64,000 nt of DNA from Tragulus kanchil (lineage: Eukaryota; Chordata; Mammalia; Artiodactyla; Tragulidae): assembly GCA_022376925.1 (NCBI GenBank), contig JAIOJX010000001.1:36550170-36614169 (forward strand), given 5' to 3'. Numbering within the stretch: position 1 is the first letter of the stretch; each line of letters opens with the position of its first letter. Below are positions 11,630 to 23,814 of this stretch, piece after piece. The notes under the pieces were generated by a model that saw only the letters and a program-made list of their open reading frames with translations, had not been told where the DNA came from and ran no database searches. The position numbers and the translations under genes are program-made.

Positions 11630-13010
11630 TTCAGGATTAGAGAAGAAGAAATGAAGTGAGAGAAGCATCCCGTAGGTCTCATCTCTCCTGCAACTCTCAT
11701 GCAATTGGCAGAGGAAGTAAAAGGATCTAGGATTGATTCACCTTCTTACCTGTTTCTCCACAAACTTCCTTAAAAGGAAAAAAATCACTGAGAGAAGTGA
11801 GAAAGCTGAGAGATCAAGGGCTAGATTACCTACAGCATCCCTGTTCCATTCAGTTATCAATTTTTGAAGGTTTTGTTGGCAGCTACATAAGGAAACATTA
11901 GGATATTTGGTAAATGTTGAAGGAAGATCAGTAGGGAGATATTTGGGCATCAAAGTTAAACCATTTAGTTTCTATTATTGCAGAGAATCATAGCAGATGG
12001 TGTCACACTTTACTATTCAGCTTGCTTTATTTGGTGCATGAGCCATAGTTTGCCAACTCTTAGATTTTATGCTTCCCCATAACATTAGAGTATTGTGTCA
12101 GTGAAAAGAAATGCAGCAAAGTGAAAGGTAGAATAGATAAAGCACAGATGATCGAGACCATACTCAGAAGCAGCTATACAGAACATAGAAGTTTGTTCAG
12201 GAGAATACCTACATGTACAATGACAACTCTGAATCCCAAAATAGTCTTTCAAAACAACAATTAACCAAGGGTGAACAATAGAATGAAAAGTAGAGGATAT
12301 GAGTAGGCAAAGTTGGGTGGGTTTTAGAAAAGAATTCCTGGAAAACAGAAGTTTAGGGGAGGTGACCATTCCTATACCCAGAATTGCTTCAGAGTCAGAA
12401 AATTGAGACCCTTTTCTGGTAAATACTTTAGTCTCAATTGTATACTTGACGTTTTCAACCATGGTATGGAATTACTGGTCTATTTCAGGTAATATTTCTT
12501 ATCATGTGGGTCTTAGGGAGCACATTGTGCTTAAAGAGAGCTGGCAAGGAAACAGAGTACCTGCAAGCTTCTAAATGGCCTGGAAAAGGATGAAAATTGC
12601 CACCTACGGTGCCAAGGGAATGAGTACACAGTGTTCATCTTCCCTAATGAAATTCAAGGTTGGTGGAGAATGAGGATCTTCCTCATTCAGTTATTTGGAT
12701 GGCGTGTTCAGAAAGTCAGAATTCAACAGTGAAGTACACAGTAAGGGTCAAAGTGACCCAGGATTTTAGCAGCATTCTTTTAGAATCTACCTGAGGCATG
12801 GGTGTCTTGAGACAATGACCATATTTTCAGAGGAAAAAGCCTTCTGCCAGGATGCAAGAGCTCTGGTCCCAACTCTGGCTTGAAATCTTATTTTCAGTGT
12901 AACTTTGAACACATTATTTTGCTAATATGCATATTGGATTTATGATCCATTAAATACAAAGGAATTCCTTTCCTGGCTGTATAACTTGATCCCATCAGAT
13001 AATTTTATTT
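11630..13010. other. Gene-free interval
   Basis: Apparently unique intergenic DNA. A minus-strand open frame of about 125 codons at 12085-12462 has no transmembrane-receptor or other recognisable motif and is not called. Confidence 0.45.
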
Positions 13011-13014
13011 CAAA

Positions 13015-13450
13015 AAAATGTTTATATTGGAGGATAATTGCTTTACAATGTTGTTTTGGTTTTGCCATACAACAATGTGAATCAGTAACAATTATATATA
13101 TCTGAATCCTCCCTCTTGAACCTCCCTCCCCGCTCCCTTTCCACCCCTCTAAGTCAGCACACAGCACCAGGCTGGACTCCTTGTGCTATACAGAAGCTTC
13201 TTACTAGCTATTTTATACATGATAGTGTATATATGTTGGTGCTACTTTCTCCATTCATCCCACCATCTTTTCCCCTGTGTGTTCACAATCCATTCTCTAC
13301 ATCTGTATTTCTATTCATGTCCTGCAAATAGGTTCATCAGTACCATTTCTCTAAAGCCCATATATATGCATTAATATACAATATTTATTTTTCTCTTTCT
13401 GACTTCATTCTGTATAACAGGTTCTAAGTCCATCCATCTCAAGATAATTT
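13015..13450. repeat. L1 3' UTR fragment
   Basis: Ruminant L1 3' UTR landmarks: 'attggaggataattgcttta', 'ccatacaacaatgtgaatca' and 'gctatacagaagcttctta', ending 'gtccatccatctc'. Confidence 0.75.
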
Positions 13451-13671
13451 TAGAATATAACAATCTTTATATTTACCACATGATGGTTTGGAAAGGTAGA
13501 AGGATGGAGAGGGGACTGCAGGGAGTTGGATAATTGGAAAAATAGGACTGCTTTAGTGAACTCCACCAATAGATAAATCTTGAGGGGAATGCAATTACAG
13601 ATTCTTTCTTTCAACCATGTCATCTAGTAGGCTTGCCTTCCACATTGCCTCTCATCTTTATCAGGTTCATT

Positions 13672-14581
13672 ACCGCTATGGATTGAATTGTGTCCCCTTG
13701 CCCAAATCCATGCGTTGAAGCACTAACTTCCAGTGTGAAGGTATTTGGAGATGGGATCTTTTCTTTGTAATTAGACGTAGATGAGATCATGAATGTGGAT
13801 ACCTTATGATGGGATTAGTGTCCTCATAAAAAGGGACATCTGGAAAGAAAGCTATGATGAACATAGACAGCATATTAAAAAGCAGAGACATCACTTTGCC
13901 AACAAGGTCTGTACAGTCAAAGCTATGGTTTTTCCAGTAGTCATGTATGAATGTGAGAGTTGGACCATAAAGAAAGTTGAGAGCTAAAGAATTGATGCCT
14001 TTGAACTGTGGTGTTACAGAAGACTCTTGAGAATTCCTTGAACTGCAAGGAGATCAAACCAGTCAATCCTAAAGGAAATTAACCCTGAATATTCATTGGA
14101 AGGAGTGATGCTGAAGCTGAAACTACAATATTTTGGTCACCTGATGTGAAGAGTCGACTCATTGGAAAAGACTCTAATGCTGGGAAAGATTGAGGGTGGG
14201 AGGAGAAGGGGGCTACAGAGGATAAGCTAGATAGTTGGATGGCATCAGTGACTCAGTGGACATGAGTTTGAGCAAACTCATGGAGATAGTGAACGACAGG
14301 AATCCTGGTGTGTTGCAGTCCATGGGGTCACAAAGAGTTTGACACAACTGAACAACAACAGCAAAAAGGGATATCAGAGTGCTGTCTCTCTGTCTCTGCC
14401 ATGTGAGGACACAGTAAGAAGGTGCTTGTTTGAAAGCTGGGAAGAGAGCTCTCAGCATAAATTTGACCATGCTGGAACCGTGATCTGAAATTCTAGCCTC
14501 TGGAACTGTGAGAAAATTCATTTCTGTTGTTTAAACCACCCAGTGGGATTTTGTTATGGCAGCCTGAGCAGATTAAGACAG
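13672..14581 (+). repeat. MLT1 (ERVL-MaLR) solo LTR split by BovB
   Basis: The left part, 13672-13840, has the MaLR LTR head 'gctatggattgaattgtgtc', a 'gatgagatcatgaatgtgga' block and 'gggattagtgtcctcataaa'. The right part, 14363-14581, has 'gccatgtgaggacacagtaa', 'ctctggaactgtgagaaaat', 'tttctgttgtttaaaccacc' and the terminal 'ttatggcagcctgagcagat'. A BovB fragment interrupts it. This is an old retroviral-type LTR with no internal genes. Confidence 0.85.
13841..14362 (+). mobile_element. BovB LINE 3' fragment inserted in the MLT1 LTR
   Basis: A 5'-truncated BovB, starting at 'tggaaagaaagctatgatga' and ending at 'acaactgaacaacaacagc'. It is bracketed by 'aaaaagggacatc' (13828-13840) and 'aaaaagggatatc' (14363-14375), a target-site duplication. 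The reading frame carries stops, so it is inactive. D2 starts inside it. Confidence 0.9.
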
Positions 14582-16253
14582 TTACCCTTTCCTAAACTGG
14601 GCTTGCCATGTGACCTCTAAAGAAAGGAAATCTAACACCATCAATCTGAGTTTATGCTCTTGAGAATCTGTTAGTGTCTGGTTCTTCAGGGGTCTTTTTG
14701 AGGGAGGGGGCGGGTGGGGATACAAATTATTTGTTCAATTGTTATAATGAGAAGCTGGACTTGATTACCCTTCTATGTATCAAAATAATCCTCCTTACCT
14801 TGTACATACACACTCCATTTTATACAATTTGTGCATTTCTTCTTTACTAGGGTGTCTTTTCTCAGTGTTTGTTACCCCTTAATCATGGGAATAAGGAAAC
14901 TAGAGGACATTGTAGCAGAGTTCAAACTATTGGTTTCTTGTCAGGTGTGACATTGATGATCCTGTTTTTCATTTTTTCCTCAGCCATAGGATGCTTTTTG
15001 TATTATCTAATATATGGTCATTAGGTCACCATATATATGTGCAGCTTTTTCTATTACTTGTTAAGCTCTATGAACTCTTGCTGGTTAATATATTACTAAG
15101 TTAACTCAGGCAATATTTACTGAGCACCTGTAAAAAGGTTCATTTATCTTTAAATATATTCTTGTCACCATATAATTCAGCTTTATTATCCTAAAGGAAA
15201 TTAACCCTGAATATTCATTGGAAGGAGTGATGCTGAAGCTGAAACTACAATATTTTGGTCACCTGATGTGAAGAGTCGACTCATTGGAAAAGACTCTAAT
15301 GCTGGGAAAGATTGAGGGTGGGAGGAGAAGGGGGCTACAGAGGATAAGCTAGATAGTTGGATGGCATCAGTGACTCAGTGGACATGAGTTTGAGCAAACT
15401 CATGGAGATAGTGAACGACAGGAATCCTGGTGTGTTGCAGTCCATGGGGTCACAAAGAGTTTGACACAACTGAACAACAACAGCAAAAAGGGATATCAGA
15501 GTGCTGTCTCTCTGTCTCTGCCATGTGAGGACACAGTAAGAAGGTGCTTGTTTGAAAGCTGGGAAGAGAGCTCTCAGCATAAATTTGACCATGCTGGAAC
15601 CGTGATCTGAAATTCTAGCCTCTGGAACTGTGAGAAAATTCATTTCTGTTGTTTAAACCACCCAGTGGGATTTTGTTATGGCAGCCTGAGCAGATTAAGA
15701 CAGTTACCCTTTCCTAAACTGGGCTTGCCATGTGACCTCTAAAGAAAGGAAATCTAACACCATCAATCTGAGTTTATGCTCTTGAGAATCTGTTAGTGTC
15801 TGGTTCTTCAGGGGTCTTTTTGAGGGAGGGGGCGGGTGGGGATACAAATTATTTGTTCAATTGTTATAATGAGAAGCTGGACTTGATTACCCTTCTATGT
15901 ATCAAAATAATCCTCCTTACCTTGTACATACACACTCCATTTTATACAATTTGTGCATTTCTTCTTTACTAGGGTGTCTTTTCTCAGTGTTTGCTACCCC
16001 TTAATCATGGGAATAAGGAAACTAGAGGACATTGTAGCAGAGTTCAAACTATTGGTTTCTTGTCAGGTGTGACATTGATGATCCTGTTTTTCATTTTTTC
16101 CTCAGCCATAGGATGCTTTTTGTATTATCTAATATATGGTCATTAGGTCACCATATATATGTGCAGCTTTTTCTATTACTTGTTAAGCTCTATGAACTCT
16201 TGCTGGTTAATATATTACTAAGTTAACTCAGGCAATATTTACTGAGCACCTGT
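14066..16253. repeat. 1.12-kb direct duplication with spacer (D2)
   Basis: Copy 1 is 14066-15131 and copy 2 is 15188-16253, with an offset of 1122 bp and 1066 bp each. One substitution was seen (T at 14872, C at 15994). The 56-bp spacer 15132-15187 resembles a garbled version of the sequence that truly follows copy 2. The BovB tail, the right part of the MLT1 LTR and downstream DNA are all copied, so the left breakpoint is in mid-BovB. Confidence 0.96.
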
Positions 16254-16900
16254 GAACATGAAAAGTTTCATTCTAGATATGCGGGTAGTGATGAATAAGA
16301 AAGGCTAATTCATTCTTGCCCATACAATTCTTGTATACTAGTGGGAGAATACAGATAATGAATGTATATAGAGAGATGAATTTAAAAACATAATTTTAGC
16401 TGAGAAAAACTAGAATAAATGCTAAAATAAAATGGTGTAGAGAATTGTTGGGTCAGTTACTGCTTTAGGTAAGCTGGTCGGAATTCTTCTGTGAGGAAGT
16501 GACAAATGAACTGAGATCTAATTAATGAGTGATGAGAAAAAGATGGAGAATTGCAGATGGAGACTAGTGCAAAAGATCTAAGCCTGAAATGTACAGGGCA
16601 TGTACATAGAATGTAAATTAAATCAAATGTGTCTGGAAGTAATGAGACAGACAGGTAGATGATGTCAAAAGACAATCTAGGGCCATATAAAGGCAGGCAG
16701 GAGTGGTCCAGAATGCTGTGATGAAGTGTCTGGAGTTAATTCTGGAAGCAGTGGAAAATTGTTAATAGAATTAAGGAGGGAGGGAAAGAGGTCTAAATTA
16801 CACTTTGCAGAGATTATTCTGGCTGCTATCTGATTTATATGCAGATTTAACCTATGACTGAGAGCTGTCATAGGTTGTAGTAGTACTCTAAGGAAAGACA
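16225..16900 (+). repeat. Ancient interspersed repeat, same type as 300-860
   Basis: Blocks in order: 'tatttactgagcacctgtga', 'gtatactagtgggagaatac', 'agacatgatg'-like remnants, 'ctggagttaattctggaagc' and 'gattattctggctgctatct'. The copy is strongly diverged. A minus-strand open frame over 16677-17033 is attributed to it. Confidence 0.45.
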
Positions 16901-17284
16901 ATTGAATTAGACAAAGAAGGTACAATGGAGGTAAAGAGAAGTCTTTGGACAATGGATGTCCTTTTAGAATAGAACAGGCAGTGTTTGATGGATTGGGTAT
17001 AGGGATTATGTGCAATGCCATGACTATGGTCATCTTGGTGGCCCTTATTCATCTTTACCTTCCTACTCAACTTCTGCCATTAAAATATACTCTCCTCTTG
17101 CTTTCTTATATTTCAATAAGACATGCCTTAGTGCGAGTCTGTTTGCATCAGTATTGCTGGTTACTCAATTGACCCTTTTAATCTGGGAACTATGTCTTCA
17201 GTTCTGGGAATTTTACTTACATGATTTCTTTGATAATTTCCTTTCGTCCATTTTCACTGTTCTCTTCTGGAAAGCCTGTCATTC
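16900..17284. other. Gene-free interval
   Basis: No gene is recognised. Overlapping short frames around 16945-17220 have no family motif. Confidence 0.4.
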
Positions 17285-17445
17285 TTATTGGGCTTCCCTG
17301 GGTCTGCAAGAGACCCAGGTTCAACCCCTGGGTCAGGAATATCACCTGGAGAAGGAAATAGCTACCCACTCCAGTATTCTTGCCTGGAGAATTCCATGGA
17401 CAGAGGAGCCTGGTGGAGTGAACTAACACTTTCACTTTCATCATT
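17285..17445 (+). repeat. Bov-tA SINE, internally deleted
   Basis: The head 'gggcttccctgg' runs directly into 'gtctgcaagagacccaggtt', so part of the tRNA region is missing. The body 'cagtattcttgcctggagaa' and 'gacagaggagcctggtggag' is present. Confidence 0.85.
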
Positions 17446-17449
17446 CTTA

Positions 17450-18635
17450 TCAAGCCTGTTCTAAAGCTCTTGGTTTGATCTTCTAAATAAATTGTTTTTC
17501 TTATTTTTTATCTCTTTGTTTCTTGGGTCTAGTTTTTGTGAGAATTTCTCAATTTCATTCTCCACCACTTTTATTGAAATTTTTACTTCTGCTGTCATTT
17601 AATATATCCAGGAACTTTTGTATTTAATGTCCACTTAAAAATAATGCACTATTCCTGTTTGATGACTATAATATCTTCTTTTATATTTCTGATGATCTTA
17701 AGATTTTTAAGTTTTCATCTTTCTGAAACATTTCTTCTAAGTTGTTTTTTTCCCCCTCATTTGCTGTGATCTCTTTCTTTCATGAAAGAATTAAAACCTA
17801 ATCACATGTCTTGGAATCCTTGGATATTTGGCTACATTTGAATGGATCATGACAAGGAGTTTTAAAAGTTTTGCCATGCTGGTCCCTACTAAAGGATGAT
17901 TTGGCTGGATCCCTTCCATTGGTGAGCCTCTAATTATTTTCAGACAATTTTCTGTAAGTCTGACCAAATTCTCTCAGAAAATAATCTTCTACTTAGGGAT
18001 TGCAAGGTAGGTTTGGCTATAGGTTTCTGGGAACCAAGTAGACGAGGGCTAATTGTATCAACGTGCAGTATATAGCTAGACTTTCACCTAATATTACACT
18101 CAGTTCTATCTAAGATAGATGGAACTCTTATTTTAATTATCAGAGAGTAAGTCTCTAGTCTTCTGTGAGAGGGAAGTATAGGGGAGTTACCCAACTGCGA
18201 AGAATAAAGAAGGGGATTTGGAGGCCTGATTGCTTCACAAATCACCTTTCCATTAATTCCTACGGTTTTGGCTCCACTTTCACCCTTACTTACAGAAGTA
18301 CAGGATGCTGCTAGTTTCTGAGCCTTTTGGAAGTTCATTGGTATGAATTGTATTATTTATTTTCTCACAGCTGGTTTAAGATTCAGGTTTCTTAGTCTGC
18401 TAATCAGTTGACATTTTCTCTTTAGCTTTCCATTTCCTAAAATGCTGCTATTTTCATCCTCTTTCCTATTTTTTTTTCTCATGGGTTTATGGCTCTAAAA
18501 TAGTTCTTTGATGTCATTTATAGATAAATATGAGTGTCTTACCTACTGCATTTAACTGGATACCCTTTTTTCATCATAGCATTTAACATGTTTACGGTAG
18601 CAGTTTTTCCATATTATCTATTTATACATGTGTTT
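17450..18635. other. Gene-free T-rich interval, probably old L1
   Basis: T-rich sequence around 17460-17900 resembles antisense L1 ORF2 but is too decayed for a firm call. The minus-strand open frame at 18084-18338 has no motif. Confidence 0.35.
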
Positions 18636-18639
18636 ATTA

Positions 18640-18765
18640 TATGTCTCCATCTACAATCATGCATGTTTCACAAAGTTGAGATATTGTCTATCTTGTTCAC
18701 TAGGCATTTCTAGAGCCTAGGGCATAATAAACACCCAGTAAATATTTGTTGAATAAATTGACACA
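18640..18765 (+). repeat. L2 LINE 3' end
   Basis: Typical L2 terminus: 'agatattgtctatcttgttc', 'gcatttctagagcctagggc' and 'acccagtaaatatttgttga'. Confidence 0.75.
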
Positions 18766-19177
18766 TTTTATTATTTGGAAAAAAATATATTTGTAATCTT
18801 AACATCTGATAGTGCTTGTGGGAAAAAGTGAAAATAATTATTAAACAAATCAGTTTAAAAATGAGATAATTAGTGGCTCAAGGAAAAGGTATACAAGGCA
18901 ATATATGTAATAATAATACATAAATTTTCCCTTTTTCCATACATATTCCAATTTTCACTTTAAAAGACAAGCTGGCTGTGCATAATTAATTTATTTTAGA
19001 GGAGTAATAAAAGCCAAATGGAGATCAGTTAGCAGATTTTTGCAATATTTCAGGTGAAAAAACATTGTCACCTAGTAGAAGGGTTAGAAAGAATTGAAGA
19101 AATTATAGAGAAATTTAGAAGATAGAGTATCTTCTAACTCTGGATAAAGGAAGAGTAGAGAAAGGATGAGGTGAAAG

Positions 19178-19392
19178 TGAACATGTTAGTCGCTCAGTTG
19201 TGTCCAACTCTTTGTGACCCCATAGACGTAGACAGCCAGGCTCCTCTGTCCATAGAATTTTCTAGGCAAGAATACTGGAATGGATAGCCATTCCCTTCTC
19301 CAGGGGATCTTCCTGACTCAGGGGTGGAATCCAGGTTTCCTACATTGCGGGCAGAATCTTTACTGTCTTGGCCACCAAGGAAGCCCAAGGTT
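19178..19392 (-). repeat. Bov-tA SINE
   Basis: An antisense copy: 'cgctcagttgtgtccaactc' to 'gccaccaaggaagccc'. It includes the 'gtgaaagtgaa' leader often seen at the ends of these elements. Confidence 0.9.
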
Positions 19393-19604
19393 TCTGGCTA
19401 GATGGACAGTGGTACACTTCACTCATGGTCAGACTAGCTGGAGGAGGACAAGAGTAGGTATGGGAAAGCAAGCATTGACATTAATTTGATGTACTTATTC
19501 TGCAACTGCCCAAATGTTTTTTGTTTGGTTATTTTGCCTCAAACTTAGAAAAAATGTTTTAGTCTGAATTACTCACATTTCTGGTATTCTATTTTATTCT
19601 TCTT

Positions 19605-19822
19605 GCATGTGTGTGCTCAGCTGCTCAGTGTTGTCTGACTCTTTGCAACCTCACGGACTGTAGCCCTTCAAGCTCTTCTGTCCATGGAATTTTCTAGGAA
19701 AAAATACTGGAGTGGGTTGCCATTTCATACTCTAGAGGATCTTCCCAACCCAGGGACCAAACCCACGTCTCTTGAGTCTCCTACACTGTCAGGCAGATTC
19801 TTTACAACTGAGCCACCTAGAT
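19605..19822 (-). repeat. Bov-tA SINE
   Basis: A second antisense copy about 200 bp after the previous one: 'gtctgactctttgcaacctc' to 'acaactgagccacctag'. Confidence 0.9.
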
Positions 19823-20165
19823 TTAGATAAGCAATAAAGTGAATGAAAGTCATTGTTATTATTGCCTGACACCACTAACAATTAATAGCAGTACGGAATA
19901 GTCTAAAGTGTGTAAGTTGAGTGAATGAAATCTACTGACCTGGAGATAAGATGACCTGGGTTCTACATTCATGTCTGTCACTAACTCACTCTGTGATGCT
20001 AGATTAATCATAAAACTGTGGTCTCCTGATAATGTAAAATCAGGTTGCAGATATAGTAATTACACTCTTGCTAAGCTATTCTTTGACTGGGAAAGTAGAG
20101 AAGATCCATATTTATTTTGAGAACTAGAAAAATAGAGTTTTTATAAATAATGTAAAAATTATTAT

Positions 20166-20385
20166 CGGGGCTTCCCTGGCGGCTCAGTGATAAAGAATCT
20201 ACCTGCAATGCAGGGTGCATGGGCTTGATCCCTGGGTCAGGAAGATCCCTTGGAGAAGAAAATGGCTACCCACTCCAGTATTCTTGGTGGGATAATCCCA
20301 TGGATAGAGGAACCTGGTGGGCTACAGTCAGTGGGGTCCCAAAAGAGATGGACATGACTTAGCAACTAACAACAACAACATACAA
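20166..20385 (+). repeat. Bov-tA SINE
   Basis: A sense copy with 'gggcttccctggcggctcag' head and a short (aac)n tail at about 20370-20381. Together with the two antisense copies at 19178-19822 it could form large inverted pairs in transcripts. Confidence 0.9.
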
Positions 20386-20429
20386 GTATGTTCTGAAGGG
20401 AAACTGCAATGTATTCACCTACATAGCAG

Positions 20430-20640
20430 TTAAAAATGACCACAAGTTATTGAGAATCTATCACGTGCCATGTGCTTTACCTATGTTTTCATAGTAACTC
20501 AACACTATAAGCATATGAGGTTAGTGTTGCCTTTTTACTGACAAGAAAGGTGAGGCTCAGAGAGGGCAACTTAGCCACAGTAACACTGCTAGTTAGTAGT
20601 AAATCCAAGATTCAGATTCACTTTGATTGTACTACAAAGT
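20430..20640 (+). repeat. MIR SINE
   Basis: Core recognisable from 'atcacgtgccatgtgcttta', 'gaaaggtgaggctcagagag' and a 'ccacagtaacactgctagtt' 3' part. Confidence 0.75.
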
Positions 20641-22763
20641 CAGTATATTTTTGGCTTTATAATACTATCATTTGTATATAGTGGACTGCCTCTGAAACAT
20701 GTCTATGAACTTAAATTCATTGAATCTTGTAAGTAGAAATAAAAACTTAAAATCATTCAGTTAAATATCTTGGTTTATAGGTAAGCAAAGTGAGGACCAA
20801 AAGAAGTTATTAGCCAAAGATCAGGCAGCTACTTACTGGCAGAGCTGAGGCCAGGGCCCATCTCTCCAGACAAGTTGCCCAGTAGTCATTCTAATTTAAG
20901 GCCTGTAGATAGGGCCTGATCCTAATCAGCCCAGATATGTGAGTGTGTACCAACACTGGCCTACTAATTTCATAGAGATGTTGGGACAATGAAAGTGCAG
21001 GAAGACATGTGAGAGGGATTTGGATAAAAAAAGTGGCATGAGGTTTTTTTTTTAACATTTGCAAAATCATAAGATATAATCAAGGAAAGAGAGCCTATTC
21101 ACACTGCAGCCTCTTTTTTTTGGGAACATTTCAATTAGCTTCAGATTCTCTCAGGGGAGAAAGATTCTGTTTCATATGATGTATATTGCTGGTGTTGAAT
21201 ACCACACAGTTGGACCATGAGTAGCTATTTATAGAAGTCCAAGAAGTCCACAATACAGATAGAAGTCCAAGAAGCTTAAAACCTCAGTTCTTCCAGAAGA
21301 AACATTTGAGGGATATGGGTGAAATGCTGAAAGTATCCTTGATAAAAATAGCAAGACATTGTAGGTGAGTTTAGTGGCATAGTGCATTTTTTAAAAATTC
21401 CTACATTTGAAGTGGAGGAGAGTGAACAATGGGATAGGTTTTTTCACAGAGAGCCACTGATTTTGGTCATGCAGCAAAAATTGATCTATCATAATATGAG
21501 GCCTAGAAGTTGGAAAACTTCAGAGAGAAAGACAAGTTTTTCTTTGAGTAACTTCAAATTTGTTTGCACATTTCTATTGAATGTCCACAGAGGGAATACA
21601 CAATAAATTTGGGTAAGAATGTAGCATACAGGCATTAGAGCTGATGAATTCCAAGCTTACCTAAACTAAGTTGGGGGGCCACAGTAGTAGTTAAATCCAA
21701 GATTCAGATTCACTTTGATTGTACTACAAAGTCAGTATATTTTTGGCTTTATAATACTATCATTTGTATATAGTGGACTGCCTCTGAAACATGTCTATGA
21801 ACTTAAATTCATTGAATCTTGTAAGTAGAAATAAAAACTTAAAATCATTCAGTTAAATATCTTGGTTTATAGGTAAGCAAAGTGAGGACCAAAAGAAGTT
21901 ATTAGCCAAAGATCAGGCAGCTACTTACTGGCAGAGCTGAGGCCAGGGCCCATCTCTCCAGACAAGTTGCCCAGTAGTCATTCTAATTTAAGGCCTGTAG
22001 ATAGGGCCTGATCCTAATCAGCCCAGATATGTGAGTGTGTACCAACACTGGCCTACTAATTTCATAGAGATGTTGGGACAATGAAAGTGCAGGAAGACAT
22101 GTGAGAGGGATTTGGATAAAAAAAGTGGCATGAGGGTTTTTTTTTTAACATTTGCAAAATCATAAGATATAATCAAGGAAAGAGAGCCTATTCACACTGC
22201 AGCCTCTTTTTTTTGGGAACATTTCAATTAGCTTCAGATTCTCTCAGGGGAGAAAGATTCTGTTTCATATGATGTATATTGCTGGTGTTGAATACCACAC
22301 AGTTGGACCATGAGTAGCTATTTATAGAAGTCCAAGAAGTCCACAATACAGATAGAAGTCCAAGAAGCTTAAAACCTCAGTTCTTCCAGAAGAAACATTT
22401 GAGGGATATGGGTGAAATGCTGAAAGTATCCTTGATAAAAATAACAAGACATTGTAGGTGAGTTTAGTGGCATAGTGCATTTTTTAAAAATTCCTACATT
22501 TGAAGTGGAGGAGAGTGAACAATGGGATAGGTTTTTTCACAGAGAGCCACTGATTTTGGTCATGCAGCAAAAATTGATCTATCATAATATGAGGCCTAGA
22601 AGTTGGAAAACTTCAGAGAGAAAGACAAGTTTTTCTTTGAGTAACTTCAAATTTGTTTGCACATTTCTATTGAATGTCCACAGAGGGAATACACAATAAA
22701 TTTGGGTAAGAATGTAGCATACAGGAATTAGAGCTGATGAATTCCAAGCTTACCTAAACTAAG
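20600..22763. repeat. 1.09-kb direct duplication (D3)
   Basis: Copy 1 is 20600-21670 and copy 2 is 21692-22763, with an offset of 1092 bp that becomes 1093 after one extra G in copy 2 (around 22134). Two substitutions were seen: G 21351 versus A 22444, and C 21633 versus A 22726. The spacer 21671-21691 contains 'gccacagta', which matches the DNA just left of copy 1. An open frame of 74 codons is present in both copies (21382, 22475) and has no recognisable motif. Confidence 0.95.
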
Positions 22764-23425
22764 GCTCCCAATCCTGGGTGCTTTTCTTTCTCCTTGTTAG
22801 TAGACTGAGCAAAACAAGACAGATGTTCTGAGTTCTCCTAACTCCTGTCCCATTACTGAAGGGTTTGGGAGACAAGGTATTGTGATTGCTTTGTTGAAAT
22901 AGAAGAGGATTTAGTGGGCTAGGCTGTCAGGGGTCGAGAGAGTGAATAGAGGAGGGGGCAGGTCATCAAGTATACGACTTGTATTTACAGGAGGTGCCTT
23001 AAGTGAAGAAGCACGGAATCTAGCCCTCTGCAGTAACCACAAGCAACTACCACTCTTATTTTCTTGAAGACACTGCAGGAACTCAATATTCACAGCCTTC
23101 TTGACTCCAAGAGTTTAATTACAGAGAAGGATCAGTTCAAATGCTAGTTGGTTTGTCTTAGCAGTCATATTTGTATAGTGGTGTTGACTTTTTAAAATGA
23201 TGAAACTTGAGCAACTTTACTGAGTCAGACATTGTGGATATCCAGCACTCTGTGTGCCTGACATTTTGCAATTACTGTCATGTTATTATGTGAATTGAAG
23301 TTATGTCATTTATATATTTCTTTTGGTTGTTTCTAGTGATTATATATGCATCCATCCTGTTCATATCTAATGGTATTTTTAGCCTTCCCTCAATTATTGG
23401 TTATTTGAAATCTTTCATGAAATGT
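22764..23425. other. Gene-free interval
   Basis: No gene or clear repeat is recognised between D3 and the L2 that follows. Confidence 0.4.
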
Positions 23426-23429
23426 CTTT

Positions 23430-23745
23430 TAGCCATTCCCGTCTTGCAGCAAACTCTACTCACCTTCTCAGGGTCCGTGCTCAATATTACCTCCTCCATG
23501 ATACATTTTTTTCTGCAACCCTATTCCACTCTGCCCTCCAAAAATGACATAGATTATTCTTTGCTGCTATAGTTCTTTGTCTTTATTTTACATATAGTTG
23601 CCTTCTTTGCTACATTATGGGGTCCTTGGGGGCATGGATTGGGTCTTACATGTAATTGAGTCCTCCAAATATACAATATGGTGATTTACAGCTATGCATA
23701 TATAGTAGATGAATATTGAAATAGCAACATAATGAATATCTTTGC
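23430..23745 (+). repeat. L2 LINE 3' end
   Basis: Order typical of L2: 'attacctcctccatgatac', 'tgctgctatagttctttgtc', 'ggtccttgggggcatggatt' and a (gaat)-rich terminus. Confidence 0.65.
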
Positions 23746-23814
23746 ATAAATTGCTTTTATTTATTTTGGATTATATCCTCAGGGGTGTATTCTTTTTGTT
23801 TGTTTTCTATTTTT

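Noticed and set aside
11272..11700. 142-codon GC-rich minus-strand frame
   Set aside because: Falls inside a CHR-type SINE and its poly(A) tail; an artefact of the SINE's composition.
12085..12462. 125-codon minus-strand open frame
   Set aside because: No OR or other recognisable motif; AT-rich unique DNA gives such frames by chance.
16677..17033. 118-codon minus-strand open frame
   Set aside because: Lies across a decayed interspersed repeat and has no protein-family signature.
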